Counted from the first letter of the stretch, positions 1 to 7,411 are shown. The stretch: DNA of 15,663 nt from an uncultured Collinsella sp. (GCA_902494555.1 CABUTR010000036.1:1-15663); one strand, 5' to 3'. Notes: a model not told the origin generated them from the sequence alone. Program-made: numbers and translations.

Positions 1-257
1 AGTGCTCGCCCGTTGACCAGCGCGTTTGCAACCTTGCGATGCGCACGACTGCTGATGGCCGCCACCGTGGCTCGTGCGACGCCCATGTGCAGGGCGACGG
101 CCTCCTGATTGAGGCCTTCCAGGTCGCACAGGCGCAGGACTTCGAGCTCATCGACCGTCATGTCGATCGCGTCTCCGCTGGCCAGGCCATCGGGGGTAAA
201 GCCACGATATTCGGGGATGATCCCAACGCGGCGCAGTTTTTCGCGTCTTCCTGCCAT
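1..257 (-). CDS. DUF134 (UPF0251) family DNA-binding protein, C-terminus cut by window edge
   Basis: Read on the minus strand from ATG 257-255, 85 codons are present and the rest lies beyond position 1. The protein opens MAGRREKLRRVGIIPEYRGF and continues with TVDELEVLRLCDLEGLNQE (about residues 34-52), then a helix-turn-helix-like stretch VALHMGVARATVAAISSRAH. This order (Arg-rich start, 'PEYR.F.P.G', 'LTVDELEALRL.D.EGL.QE.AA..MGVSR.T') matches the DUF134 family of small predicted DNA-binding proteins. The start is supported by GGAG about 8 bases upstream. Members often sit near genes for Fe-Mo cofactor-binding-like proteins, but no such gene is visible here. It is divergent from thyA, and its upstream region carries two palindromes that could be its own operators. 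The family call is confident; its target and signal are unknown. Confidence 0.85.
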   Translation of the reverse strand, partial: MAGRREKLRRVGIIPEYRGFTPDGLASGDAIDMTVDELEVLRLCDLEGLNQEAVALHMGVARATVAAISSRAHRKVANALVNGRA

Positions 258-271
258 ACACACTCCAAACC

Positions 272-336
272 TGACATATGTCAACAATAGAATAGCGCGC
301 ATGAGGAACCACGCAAGGTATTTCTGGCATATGTCA
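272..336. promoter_or_regulatory. Paired CATATG-centred palindromes, candidate DUF134 operators
   Basis: TGACATATGTCA at 272-283 is a perfect 12-bp palindrome. A near-identical copy, TGGCATATGTCA, lies at 325-336 with one base changed. Their centres are 53 bp apart, about five helical turns, so both would face the same side of the DNA. They flank the best minus-strand promoter of the divergent region: one lies just downstream of the -10 and the other just upstream of the -35. The arrangement suggests cooperative autoregulation by the adjacent DUF134 protein, which is inference; control of thyA from the 325-336 copy is also possible. Confidence 0.6.
289..316 (-). promoter_or_regulatory. Candidate promoter of the DUF134 gene
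   Basis: On the minus strand, TTGCGT (316-311) and TATTCT (294-289) are separated by 16 bases and lie about 32 bases upstream of the ATG at 257. Each hexamer matches the sigma-70-type consensus only partly. The fit is strengthened by the two palindromes lying directly on either side of it. Confidence 0.4.
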
Positions 337-383
337 GAAAATGAGGGCTTATGTTTGGGCTGTGGGGCGGCGTGCGCCTGGGC

Positions 384-389
384 TACAAT
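384..389 (+). promoter_or_regulatory. Candidate -10 box for thyA-dfrA
   Basis: TACAAT matches five of six consensus bases and lies 35 bases before the thyA ATG. No good -35 hexamer is visible at 16-18 bp spacing, so this is a weak call. The nearest TTG-like sequence (TTGGGC, 355-360) is too far upstream. Confidence 0.35.
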
Positions 390-423
390 AAAAATTGCTT
401 ATAGGCGACTGACAGGAGGGTCA

Positions 424-1272
424 ATGAGCAAGGCTGATCAACAGTTTGTATCCATGTGCCGCGATATTCTGGACCATGGCACCACCACCGAGGGCCAAAA
501 GGTCCGTCCGGTGTGGGAGGATGGCACCCCTGCCTATACCATTAAAAACTTTGGCGTTACGGCACGCTACGACCTGCGCGAGGAGTTTCCCGCGCTTACC
601 CTGCGCCGCACGGCGCTTAAGTCTGCGATGGACGAGATCTTGTGGATCTATCAAAAGAAGTCCAATAACGTCCATGACCTCAACAGCCATATTTGGGATG
701 AGTGGGCCGACGAGACCGGCTCCATCGGCAAGGCCTACGGGTATCAGATTGGCCAGAAGAGCCATTATGCCGAGGGCGATTTCGACCAGATGGACCGCGT
801 GCTGTACGATCTTAAGCACACACCGTACAGTCGCCGCATCATGACCAACACGTATGTGTTTAGCGACCTGTCCGAGATGCACCTGTATCCGTGTGCGTAC
901 AGCGTGACCTATAACGTGACGCAGCGCCCGCAGGATGACAAACCGACGCTCAACATGATTCTCAACCAGCGCAGCCAGGACATTTTGGCCGCAAACAACT
1001 GGAATGTGTGCCAGTACGCCATCTTACTGATGATGGTTGCGCAGTCAGTCGATATGATTCCCGGCGAGCTGCTGCATGTGATTGCCGATGCCCACATTTA
1101 CGATCGCCATGTCGACATCGTCCGCGAACTTATCGAGCGTCCGCAGTTTGCCGCGCCCAAGGTAACGCTTAACCCCGATGTGCACGATTTCTACGCGTTT
1201 ACGACCGATGATCTGATCGTGGAGGGCTACGAGCACGGCCCGCAGGTCAAGAACATCCCCATTGCGGTGTAG
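424..1272 (+). CDS. thyA: Thymidylate synthase ThyA
   Basis: Methylates dUMP to dTMP in the cytoplasm with 5,10-methylenetetrahydrofolate, producing dihydrofolate. The 282-residue protein has the catalytic Cys at 157 (LYPCAYS), the phosphate-binding QRSQD at 182-186, the dUMP-binding Asn at 194 in NNWNVCQY, and the His/Tyr pair in AHIYDRHVD (224 and 226). Sequences such as QRSQDILAANNWNVCQY place it with the thymidylate synthases related to Bacillus ThyA and phage phi3T rather than the short E. coli form. I chose ATG 424 because AGGAGGG lies directly upstream at correct spacing; the frame is open further upstream, but that extension has no family similarity and runs through the divergent regulatory region. 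dfrA follows after a 9-base gap with no terminator, so the two are probably one operon. Confidence 0.97.
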   Translation: MSKADQQFVSMCRDILDHGTTTEGQKVRPVWEDGTPAYTIKNFGVTARYDLREEFPALTLRRTALKSAMDEILWIYQKKSNNVHDLNSHIWDEWADETGSIGKAYGYQIGQKSHYAEGDFDQMDRVLYDLKHTPYSRRIMTNTYVFSDLSEMHLYPCAYSVTYNVTQRPQDDKPTLNMILNQRSQDILAANNWNVCQYAILLMMVAQSVDMIPGELLHVIADAHIYDRHVDIVRELIERPQFAAPKVTLNPDVHDFYAFTTDDLIVEGYEHGPQVKNIPIAV

Positions 1273-1281
1273 GTGTCTCTC

Positions 1282-1800
1282 ATGACGTGTAAGCTTTCTG
1301 CCATCGTCGCCGTGTGTGACGATTGGGGCATTGGGTGCGAGGGCGACATGGTGGTGTCCAATCGCGCCGACATGCGCCATTTTGTGGCCTGCACCAAAGG
1401 TTGCCCGGTTATTATGGGACGCAAGACCCTGCTGAGTTTTCCCGGCGGGCGTCCGCTCAAGAACCGCCGCAATATCGTGCTTACCCGCGACGAGAGCTTT
1501 GCCCCCGAGGGCGTCGACGTGGTGCATAGCGTTGACGAGGCGCTCGCCGCGGTTGCCGATGAGCCCATAGCCTGGGTAATCGGTGGCGGCGATGTCTATC
1601 GGCAGTTTTTACCGTACTGCGTGGAGGCCGAGGTCACGCATAACCACTGCGTCCATCCCGTGGACACGTATTTTCCCAATTTGGACGCCGACGCTGCGTG
1701 GGAGGTTGCGCGGCGAGACGGGGTTGCCACGATTGCCGCGGGCGAGGGTGACGAGGGTGTCGATTATGAGTTCGTGACGTATCGTCGCGTTGAGGCGTAA
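1282..1800 (+). CDS. dfrA: Dihydrofolate reductase, variant catalytic loop
   Basis: Reduces dihydrofolate to tetrahydrofolate with NADPH, recycling the product of the thyA enzyme encoded just upstream. The 172-residue protein shows LSAIVAVCDDWGIG (5-18), the proton-relay Asp at 30, VIMGRKTLLSFPGGRPL (43-59), RRNIVLTR (62-69) and the NADPH-binding VIGGGDVYRQFLP (99-111), all in family order. Its oddity is the loop at 22-30: the usual 'MPW.LP.D' reads MVVSNRAD, so Met23 and Asp30 remain but the Pro-Trp pair is Val-Val. ATG 1282 is preferred because AGGTG at 1271-1275 gives six-base spacing. A GTG at 1273, directly after the thyA stop codon, is an in-frame alternative adding three residues. Confidence 0.92.
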   Translation: MTCKLSAIVAVCDDWGIGCEGDMVVSNRADMRHFVACTKGCPVIMGRKTLLSFPGGRPLKNRRNIVLTRDESFAPEGVDVVHSVDEALAAVADEPIAWVIGGGDVYRQFLPYCVEAEVTHNHCVHPVDTYFPNLDADAAWEVARRDGVATIAAGEGDEGVDYEFVTYRRVEA

Positions 1801-1842
1801 ACCGCTTGGCGTGAACGGTATCATCGGGTTGATTGAATGTAT

Positions 1843-1865
1843 GGGGCGGCGCTTAGCGTCGCCTC
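1843..1865 (+). terminator. Hairpin after dfrA, possible terminator
   Basis: GGGGCGGCGC (1843-1852) pairs with GCGTCGCCTC (1856-1865) across a three-base TTA loop, with two G-U pairs. Only a short, interrupted T-rich stretch follows (GTTTGGT), so termination is plausible but not certain. It separates thyA-dfrA from the methyltransferase gene. Confidence 0.4.
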
Positions 1866-1909
1866 GTTTGGTATAGATGTGCTGTAAAGAAGGGTGCGGG
1901 CTGGCTGCT

Positions 1910-2824
1910 ATGACTGATGCCGTTGAGGTTCTGCGAATTGATTCGCTCGAGGACGAGCGGCTCGATGCCTACGTGCGACTGACCGAGCGCGAGCTGCGCT
2001 GCGTGCTGGAGCCGCAAAAGGGCATCTTTATCGCCGAGAGTGCCAAGGTCATAGAGCGTGCGGTGCGCGCCGGATACGAGCCGGTGAGCTTTCTGTTGGG
2101 TGAGCGCTGGCTCGACCAGATGATGCCGCTGTTTGAGCGCCTGGTTGTGCGCGAGGGAGCGGGTCCGGTCCCGGTGTTCGTGGCCTCGATGGAGCTCATG
2201 GAGCAGTTGACGGGCTTTAACGTGACGCGCGGTGCGCTCGCGGCGTTCCGTCGCCCGCGTCAGATTCCGGTTGATGAGTTCTTGGGCGGCGTCGTCGAGG
2301 CGGCGGGGGAGCGCCCGGTGCGCGTATGCGTGCTTGAGGGTATTGTCGACCACACAAATGTGGGCGCGATTTTCCGCTCGGCTGCCGCTCTCAATGTCGA
2401 CGGCATTCTGGTGAGCCCTACGTGCTGCGATCCGCTGTATCGTCGCTCTGCCCGCGTGAGCATGGGCACGGTGTTTCAGGTGCCGTGGACGCGTATCGGC
2501 AGTGAGGCGCGCGTGTGGCCGCATGACGGGTTGGCGTCGTTGCATCATGCTGGTTTTTCGTGTGCCGCGATGGCGCTGACGGATGATTCGGTGTCGCTGG
2601 ACGATCCCGTGCTGCAGGAGATTGACCGCCTGGCAATCTTTATGGGAACCGAGGGTGCCGGTCTGGGCGCCAAGACCATTGCGGGCTGCGACCAGGCCGT
2701 GCGCATTCCGATGGCCCACGGGGTTGATTCGCTCAACGTGGCCGCGGCGAGTGCCGTCGCCTTTTGGCAGCTGTGCCCGCACGTGAGCAACGAGTATCAC
2801 TACCAGCCGGGTTTGTATCACTAG
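1910..2824 (+). CDS. SpoU/TrmH-family RNA 2'-O-methyltransferase
   Basis: Predicted to transfer a methyl group from S-adenosylmethionine to a ribose 2'-OH in tRNA or rRNA; the target base cannot be told from sequence. The 304-residue protein has the three SPOUT knot motifs: NVGAIFRSAAALNVDGIL (150-167, with Asn150 and Arg156), IFMGTEGAGLG (243-253) and IPMAHGVDSLNVAAASAVAF (266-285). Residues 1-110 would be the substrate-binding N-terminal region common in the TrmH/RlmB branch, with FIAESAKVIERAVRAGYEP at 40-58. ATG 1910 is the likely start since the protein aligns from MTDAVEV. An in-frame ATG at 1877 adds 11 residues but has no better ribosome-binding site, and neither start has a strong one. 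Probably transcribed alone, after the hairpin at 1843-1865. Confidence 0.9.
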   Translation: MTDAVEVLRIDSLEDERLDAYVRLTERELRCVLEPQKGIFIAESAKVIERAVRAGYEPVSFLLGERWLDQMMPLFERLVVREGAGPVPVFVASMELMEQLTGFNVTRGALAAFRRPRQIPVDEFLGGVVEAAGERPVRVCVLEGIVDHTNVGAIFRSAAALNVDGILVSPTCCDPLYRRSARVSMGTVFQVPWTRIGSEARVWPHDGLASLHHAGFSCAAMALTDDSVSLDDPVLQEIDRLAIFMGTEGAGLGAKTIAGCDQAVRIPMAHGVDSLNVAAASAVAFWQLCPHVSNEYHYQPGLYH

Positions 2825-2948
2825 GCAAATATTTCGCACCGCGCTCTTATTCGGGGTGTTTGGTCGCCGCCGGCCGGTGCTAAGCTGGTTTTGGCTTTGG
2901 TTTCAAATCGCTGTTTTGTTGTTTGACGTACGCTTGTGGGGAGGGCGT

Positions 2949-4298
2949 GTGGCTAAGAAATCTACGGCTATCGATGTAACGCAAGGTGTTATTTGGCAGC
3001 AATTGCTTTCGCTGTTCGTTCCCATCTTTTTTAGTTCGTTTTTTCAGCAGGCTTACACGCTAATCGGCACCTATATCGTCGGTCAGTTTGGCGGCAAGCT
3101 CGCGCTGGGTGGCATTCAAGCCACGATGGTGCTCACCGAGCTCTGCATTGGCTTTTGCGTTGGCGTCGGTGCCGGCTGCGCGGTCATTACCGGTCAGTAT
3201 TTTGGCCAGCACGATGATGAGCGACTGAGTCGTTCGGTCCATACGGCCATGACGCTCGCGCTGGTGGGCGGTATCTTTTTCTCGATTCTTGGCATAGTGT
3301 TCGTTGAGCCCATGCTGGTGCTTATGAACACGCCGCATGAACTATTGGCCGAGGGCGTGGCCTATGCTCGTTGTTATTTTGCCGCCATGGTTGCGGCGCT
3401 GCTGCTCAATATGGGAACGGCATTGCTGCGCGCCGTGGGCGACACGCGCGGGCCTGCTGTGATCATCGCTTCCGGCTGCCTTGTTAATGCGGTGCTGGAT
3501 GTCATCTTCGTTGCCGTGCTTCATATGGAGGCTCTGGGCTGCGGCATCGCGGTGGCGCTGACTATTTGCTCCAACGCCACGATGATCGTGATTCGTATGA
3601 TGCACGCACCGGGTGCGTGGCGGCTTTCGCTGCACAAGCTCGGCATCGATCCTGGCATTTGTAAGAGCATGATCTCGTGTGGTCTGCCGCTTGGCTTTCA
3701 GTCTGCTGCGTATTCGATTTCCAACGTTTTGATTCAGGTGTCGGTCAACTCGTTTGGTGCCGATGTCACTACGGCGTGGGGTCTTTCGGGTCGCTTGGAT
3801 GGCATTGTCTGGATGGTTACCGAGGCGCTTGGCGTGTCGATCACCACGTTCTCGGCGCAGAACTTTGGCGCGCGCAACTACGAGCGCATGCGCAAGGGCT
3901 ACCATACGTCGCTCGTGCTGTCGTTTATGCTCATTGGTGGTCTGTCTGCCGTGCTGCTGGTGTTCTCGGGCCCGTTGTCGCGTCTGTTTGTCGACGATGC
4001 TTCGATTTCGGCGTACACCACGACGATTCTTCATTTCATCGCGCCGTTCTACGCGATCTTCTCGATTATCGAAAACGCGTCGGGCTCCATTCGCGGTGCC
4101 GGCGTGAGCTTGCATCCCATGCTGCTCACGATTTTTGGCACCGTCGTGCTCAGGGTGATCTGGGTGTTTGCGATCATGCCGTTCGATCCGTCGCTTGAGC
4201 ACCTGCTGCTTGTTTACCCCGTAACCTGGCTCATCACGGCCACAATGTTCACCATCTACCACCACAGCGGCAACTGGCTAGGCCGCGCCACCGCCTAG
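2949..4298 (+). CDS. MATE family efflux transporter
   Basis: A cytoplasmic-membrane antiporter expected to export organic cations or drugs using a Na+ or H+ gradient; its substrate is unknown. The 449-residue protein has about 12 hydrophobic segments in two homologous halves. GQYFGQHDDERLSRSVHTAM (82-101) in the first half corresponds to AQNFGARNYERMRKGYHTSL (303-322) in the second, and LLRAVGDTRGP (159-169) to GSIRGAGVSLHP (379-390). This internal duplication is characteristic of MATE proteins. The start is GTG 2949, with GGAGG four bases before it. An in-frame ATG at 2856 would add an unrelated hydrophobic leader and has no ribosome-binding site. A weak TAAGCT (2881-2886) is the only promoter hint. 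The stop codon lies inside the palindrome shared with the convergent gene. Confidence 0.92.
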   Translation: MAKKSTAIDVTQGVIWQQLLSLFVPIFFSSFFQQAYTLIGTYIVGQFGGKLALGGIQATMVLTELCIGFCVGVGAGCAVITGQYFGQHDDERLSRSVHTAMTLALVGGIFFSILGIVFVEPMLVLMNTPHELLAEGVAYARCYFAAMVAALLLNMGTALLRAVGDTRGPAVIIASGCLVNAVLDVIFVAVLHMEALGCGIAVALTICSNATMIVIRMMHAPGAWRLSLHKLGIDPGICKSMISCGLPLGFQSAAYSISNVLIQVSVNSFGADVTTAWGLSGRLDGIVWMVTEALGVSITTFSAQNFGARNYERMRKGYHTSLVLSFMLIGGLSAVLLVFSGPLSRLFVDDASISAYTTTILHFIAPFYAIFSIIENASGSIRGAGVSLHPMLLTIFGTVVLRVIWVFAIMPFDPSLEHLLLVYPVTWLITATMFTIYHHSGNWLGRATA

Positions 4299-4324
4299 CC
4301 ATTGGGGACGTCCCCAATGGCTAG
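4295..4324. terminator. 30-bp perfect palindrome between convergent genes
   Basis: CTAGCCATTGGGGAC (4295-4309) is followed at once by its exact reverse complement (4310-4324). The palindrome contains the TAG of the MATE gene (4296-4298) and, on the other strand, the TAG of the corrinoid adenosyltransferase (4323-4321). It reads identically on both strands and could act as a bidirectional transcription end, but neither side has a real T-run. Part of it (4293-4301) can also pair with TGGCTAGGC at 4275-4283, giving a competing hairpin. Confidence 0.6.
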
Positions 4325-4806
4325 TATTCGATGCCTTGGCGGGCTAGGAGTCCTTCGTCGAAGTAGTGTTTGACGGGGCGCATTTCGGTGACCAGGTCGG
4401 CGAGGTCCGCGAGTGGTAGCAGCCCGCGGCCGGTGAGCACGAGCTCCGTGGTGGCAGGCTTCAGCGCGATCAGCTCCTCCACATCCTCGCGCGTCACAAA
4501 GCCGCGGCGCATGGCTTCTCCCAGCTCATCCAAGATCAGCACGTCTACCTGGCTAATCTGCTCGCGTGCGAGCTCCATGATCTGTGCGGCGCAAGCCTCG
4601 GGCGTGTCGCGATCGGCCTGCACAATACGCAGCCCCAGTCGCGGCGCGGCATCATGCTCGGCGCAGTGCAGTTTCTTGGCAAACTGAAGCATGAGTACGT
4701 TAAGTCCATAGCCCGTGGCGCGCAGCGCGAGCCCCAGCGCAGCCGTCGTCTTGCCTTTGCCGTCGCCCGTGTAAATCTGAACCTTGCCGACTTCCAGTGA
4801 TGCCAT
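4321..4806 (-). CDS. cobO: Corrinoid adenosyltransferase (CobA/BtuR type)
   Basis: Transfers the adenosyl group of ATP to cob(I)alamin to make coenzyme B12, in corrinoid salvage or synthesis. The 161-residue protein has GDGKGKTTAA (14-23, a P-loop), VDVLILDEL (88-95) and the C-terminal block VLTGRGLLP with DLVTEM and ARQGIEY at the very end. These are hallmark sequences of the CobA/CobO/BtuR family, which is unrelated to the PduO and EutT types. Start ATG 4806-4804 follows AAAGGAC at good spacing. No other cobalamin gene is nearby, so in this window it acts as a single salvage gene. It is divergent from ftsH with 92 bases between start codons and converges on the MATE gene. Confidence 0.93.
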   Translation of the reverse strand: MASLEVGKVQIYTGDGKGKTTAALGLALRATGYGLNVLMLQFAKKLHCAEHDAAPRLGLRIVQADRDTPEACAAQIMELAREQISQVDVLILDELGEAMRRGFVTREDVEELIALKPATTELVLTGRGLLPLADLADLVTEMRPVKHYFDEGLLARQGIEY

Positions 4807-4898
4807 CTCTGTCCTTTCGTGCCCGGCGCCGGTTTATCGCCGTCTGGGTTGGGTATTCTAGATAGCATTATCAACCCCAGTAGATGGAGTTCAAGCAG

Positions 4899-6791
4899 AT
4901 GGAGATGGATGACAACAAACGTAGACGGAATATGATCCTCTACGTGCTCATCGCCTTCGTCGTCTACCTCGTGCTCTCGACCGTTCTGTTCCCCAACATC
5001 GGTCACACGCAGCAGATTACGAAGACCGATTACTCGACGTTTGTCAAGGCGCTCGATAAGAAGAGCGTCGACAAGGTCGAGTACAACACGGACGATTACA
5101 CGATTTATTACACCAAGAAGGGCGAGGACGAGAACATCGCCTACAAGACGACCGGTGTGCCGAATGATGCGGGTTTTACCGATCGCGTGCTTGAATCCGG
5201 TGCGTCCCTGGAGTCGGTCGTTCCCGATAAGAACTCGGGTCTGATGACCTACTACCTGCTCACCCTCATTCTTCCCATGGCGATTTTCTTCCTCATCGGT
5301 TGGTGGCTTAACCGCCGTATGAAGAAGGCCATGGGTGATGACGGTCCGTCGATGAACTTTGGCGGCGGCGGTTTTGGCGGCGGCGGACTGGGCAAGTCCG
5401 GTGCTCGCGTGATCGCTTCCAAGGATGTGGGCGTGACCTTTAAGGACGTTGCTGGCCAGGAAGAGGCCAAGGAGTCTCTCAAGGAAGTCGTCGACTTTCT
5501 GGAGAAGCCGCAGCGCTACGAGGAGATCGGCGCCAAGCTGCCGCGCGGCGCTCTTCTTGTTGGCCCTCCGGGTACCGGTAAGACCCTGCTTGCCAAGGCT
5601 GTGGCCGGTGAGGCGGGCGTGCCGTTCTTTAGTATTTCTGGTTCTGAGTTCGTCGAGATGTTCGTCGGCCGTGGCGCCGCCAAGGTGCGCGACCTGTTTA
5701 AGCAGGCCAAGGAAAAGGCCCCGTGCATCGTGTTCATCGACGAGATCGATACGATCGGCAAAAAGCGTGACGGCGGCGGCTTTAGCGGCAACGACGAGCG
5801 CGAGCAGACGCTCAACCAGCTGCTGACCGAGATGGATGGCTTCGATAACCACAAGGGTATCGTCGTCCTCGCTGCTACCAACCGTCCCGACAGCCTCGAT
5901 CCCGCTCTGCTGCGCCCCGGTCGTTTTGACCGTCGCATCCCTGTCGAGTTGCCCGATCTGACCGGTCGTAAGAACATCCTCGAGCTCCACGCCAAGAGCG
6001 TGAAGACGGAGCCACCGATCGACCTGACCGCGATTGCTCGCGCCACGCCCGGTGCCTCGGGTGCCGACTTGGCCAACATCATCAACGAGGGTGCCCTGCG
6101 TGCCGTCCGTGAGGGCCGCAAGCGTGCGACCCAGGACGACTTTGAGGAGTCTGTGGAGGTCGTCATTGCTGGTCAGCAGCGTAAGTCCACGGTGCTGTCC
6201 GACCACGAAAAGCAGGTCGTTTCCTACCACGAGATCGGCCATGCGATCGTCGCAGCCCGCCAGAAGGGCTCTGCGCCGGTTACCAAGATCACCATCGTTC
6301 CGCGCACGAGCGGCACCCTGGGCTACACCATGCAGGTCGAGGAGGACGAGCGCTTCTTGACGACGCGCCAGGAGGTGCTGGACAAGCTCGCTGTCTACTG
6401 CGGTGGACGTGCCGCCGAGGAGCTTATCTTTGGCGAGATGACGACCGGTGCGGCCAACGACATCGAGCAGGCCACCAAGCTCGCCCGCAACATGGTGACG
6501 CGCTTTGGTATGTCCGACGAGTTTGGCATGATGGCGCTCGGTACTGTCCAGAACGCGTACCTCAACCAGGACACGTCGCTTACCTGCGCCCCCGGTACGG
6601 CCGAGCGCGTGGACGCAATTGTCGCTAAGCTGATCGAGGATGCGCACGATCGCGCCTTGCAGATCCTCAAGGAGAACAAGTTTAAGCTCCACGAGCTGGC
6701 TCGTTATCTGTACAAGAAGGAGACGATCACGGGTGACGAGTTCATGAATCTCCTCACGCGCGAGAATCCGCTGATGCCGAAGCAGCAGTAA
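4899..6791 (+). CDS. ftsH: ATP-dependent zinc metalloprotease FtsH
   Basis: A membrane-anchored AAA+ protease that unfolds and degrades membrane and regulatory proteins as a hexamer. From ATG 4899 the 630-residue protein shows membrane segment 1 (about 11-31), an external domain, membrane segment 2 (about 116-137), a Gly-rich linker (154-164), Walker A GPPGTGKT (222-229), Walker B IVFIDEID (277-284), the second region of homology ending RPGRFDR (339-345), the zinc-binding HEIGH (444-448) and the third zinc-ligand Asp521. The pore loop reads FVGRG (255-259) where FVGVG is usual. ATG 4899 has GGAG nine bases upstream. ATG 4884 (five residues longer) has no ribosome-binding site, and ATG 4905 is also possible. 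The third-position bias is strong, as expected of a well-expressed gene. A clear terminator follows. Confidence 0.96.
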   Translation: MEMDDNKRRRNMILYVLIAFVVYLVLSTVLFPNIGHTQQITKTDYSTFVKALDKKSVDKVEYNTDDYTIYYTKKGEDENIAYKTTGVPNDAGFTDRVLESGASLESVVPDKNSGLMTYYLLTLILPMAIFFLIGWWLNRRMKKAMGDDGPSMNFGGGGFGGGGLGKSGARVIASKDVGVTFKDVAGQEEAKESLKEVVDFLEKPQRYEEIGAKLPRGALLVGPPGTGKTLLAKAVAGEAGVPFFSISGSEFVEMFVGRGAAKVRDLFKQAKEKAPCIVFIDEIDTIGKKRDGGGFSGNDEREQTLNQLLTEMDGFDNHKGIVVLAATNRPDSLDPALLRPGRFDRRIPVELPDLTGRKNILELHAKSVKTEPPIDLTAIARATPGASGADLANIINEGALRAVREGRKRATQDDFEESVEVVIAGQQRKSTVLSDHEKQVVSYHEIGHAIVAARQKGSAPVTKITIVPRTSGTLGYTMQVEEDERFLTTRQEVLDKLAVYCGGRAAEELIFGEMTTGAANDIEQATKLARNMVTRFGMSDEFGMMALGTVQNAYLNQDTSLTCAPGTAERVDAIVAKLIEDAHDRALQILKENKFKLHELARYLYKKETITGDEFMNLLTRENPLMPKQQ

Positions 6792-6816
6792 CCTTGCGTT
6801 CGAGACGGTAGATTTC

Positions 6817-6860
6817 GACGCCCCATTTGAGTGCCTATCTCAAATGGGGCGTTCTGCTTG
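6817..6860 (+). terminator. Terminator after ftsH
   Basis: ACGCCCCATTTGAG (6818-6831) pairs perfectly over 14 bp with CTCAAATGGGGCGT (6839-6852) around a seven-base loop, followed by TTCTGCTT. The stem is very strong; the T-run is interrupted. It ends just before the ribosome-binding site of the next gene, so it should insulate DUF523 from ftsH. Confidence 0.7.
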
Positions 6861-6872
6861 AGAGGGATGCAT

Positions 6873-7325
6873 ATGAAGATCGTGGTGAGTGCCTGTTTGA
6901 TGGGCGAGAGCTGCAAGTATAACGGGCTCGACAACTACCACCGCGCGTTGGTCGAGGCCTGCGAGCGTACGGGGACCGAGGTCCTGTTGGTGTGTCCTGA
7001 GGTCTTTGGCGGCCTGCCCACGCCGCGCAAGCCGTCCGAGATTGTGAACGGCGAGGTCCGTACCTTCGAGGGCGCCTCGGTCGATCGCGAGTTTCGCCTG
7101 GGCGCTCAACGTGCGCTCGATATGTGCGAGCAGGCGGGTGGCCCGTCCGAGATTGCTGCGTGCGTCTTGCAGGACCGCAGCCCCTCGTGCGGCGCGGGTC
7201 GCATCTACGACGGCACCTTTAGCGGTACGCTCACCGCGGGCAACGGCGTTTTCGTCGATTTGTTGCTGCGTCACGGCTACCGCGTCATTCCGGCTAGCGA
7301 GTTCGACTCCAACATGCTGAAATAG
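6873..7325 (+). CDS. DUF523 family protein
   Basis: A 150-residue cytoplasmic protein of the DUF523 (YbbK-like) family, whose biochemical role I do not know. The family signature is clear: VVSACLMGESCKYNG (4-18), CPEVFGGLPTPR (41-52), a VNGEVR-type segment (58-63) and DRSPSCG (101-107). The conserved Cys at 8, 14, 41 and 106 look like metal- or cluster-binding or redox positions, which is inference. The usual Lys before 'RSPSCG' is Asp here. ATG 6873 is chosen because GAGG at 6862-6865 is seven bases upstream; ATG 6867 is in frame but too close to that site. It has its own terminator and converges on the dehydrogenase gene. Confidence 0.88.
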   Translation: MKIVVSACLMGESCKYNGLDNYHRALVEACERTGTEVLLVCPEVFGGLPTPRKPSEIVNGEVRTFEGASVDREFRLGAQRALDMCEQAGGPSEIAACVLQDRSPSCGAGRIYDGTFSGTLTAGNGVFVDLLLRHGYRVIPASEFDSNMLK

Positions 7326-7331
7326 CAAATG

Positions 7332-7367
7332 AAAGGGGCGGTCATCGAATGGATGGTCGTCCCTTTT
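7332..7367 (+). terminator. Terminator after DUF523
   Basis: AAAGGGGCGGTCATC (7332-7346) pairs with GATGGTCGTCCCTTT (7352-7366) over 15 positions, three of them G-U, around a five-base loop. It starts six bases after the stop codon and ends in TTTT, giving a conventional terminator for the plus strand. Confidence 0.65.
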
Positions 7368-7411
7368 GCTGTCGAGTTAAACTATTTCACCAATTGTTCA
7401 ATGGTATTTAC

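Noticed and set aside
109..423. In-frame upstream extension of thyA
   Set aside because: It overlaps the DUF134 gene and the divergent regulatory region. The thyA family start with AGGAGGG is at 424.
1853..2839. Open frame of 328 codons antisense to the RNA methyltransferase
   Set aside because: Arg/His-rich translation typical of a shadow frame; the SPOUT motifs are all on the plus strand.
4545..6692. Very long open frame (715 codons) antisense to ftsH and running into the adenosyltransferase gene
   Set aside because: It exists because strong third-position G/C bias keeps the opposite strand free of stops. It has no recognisable motifs and lies opposite clearly real genes.
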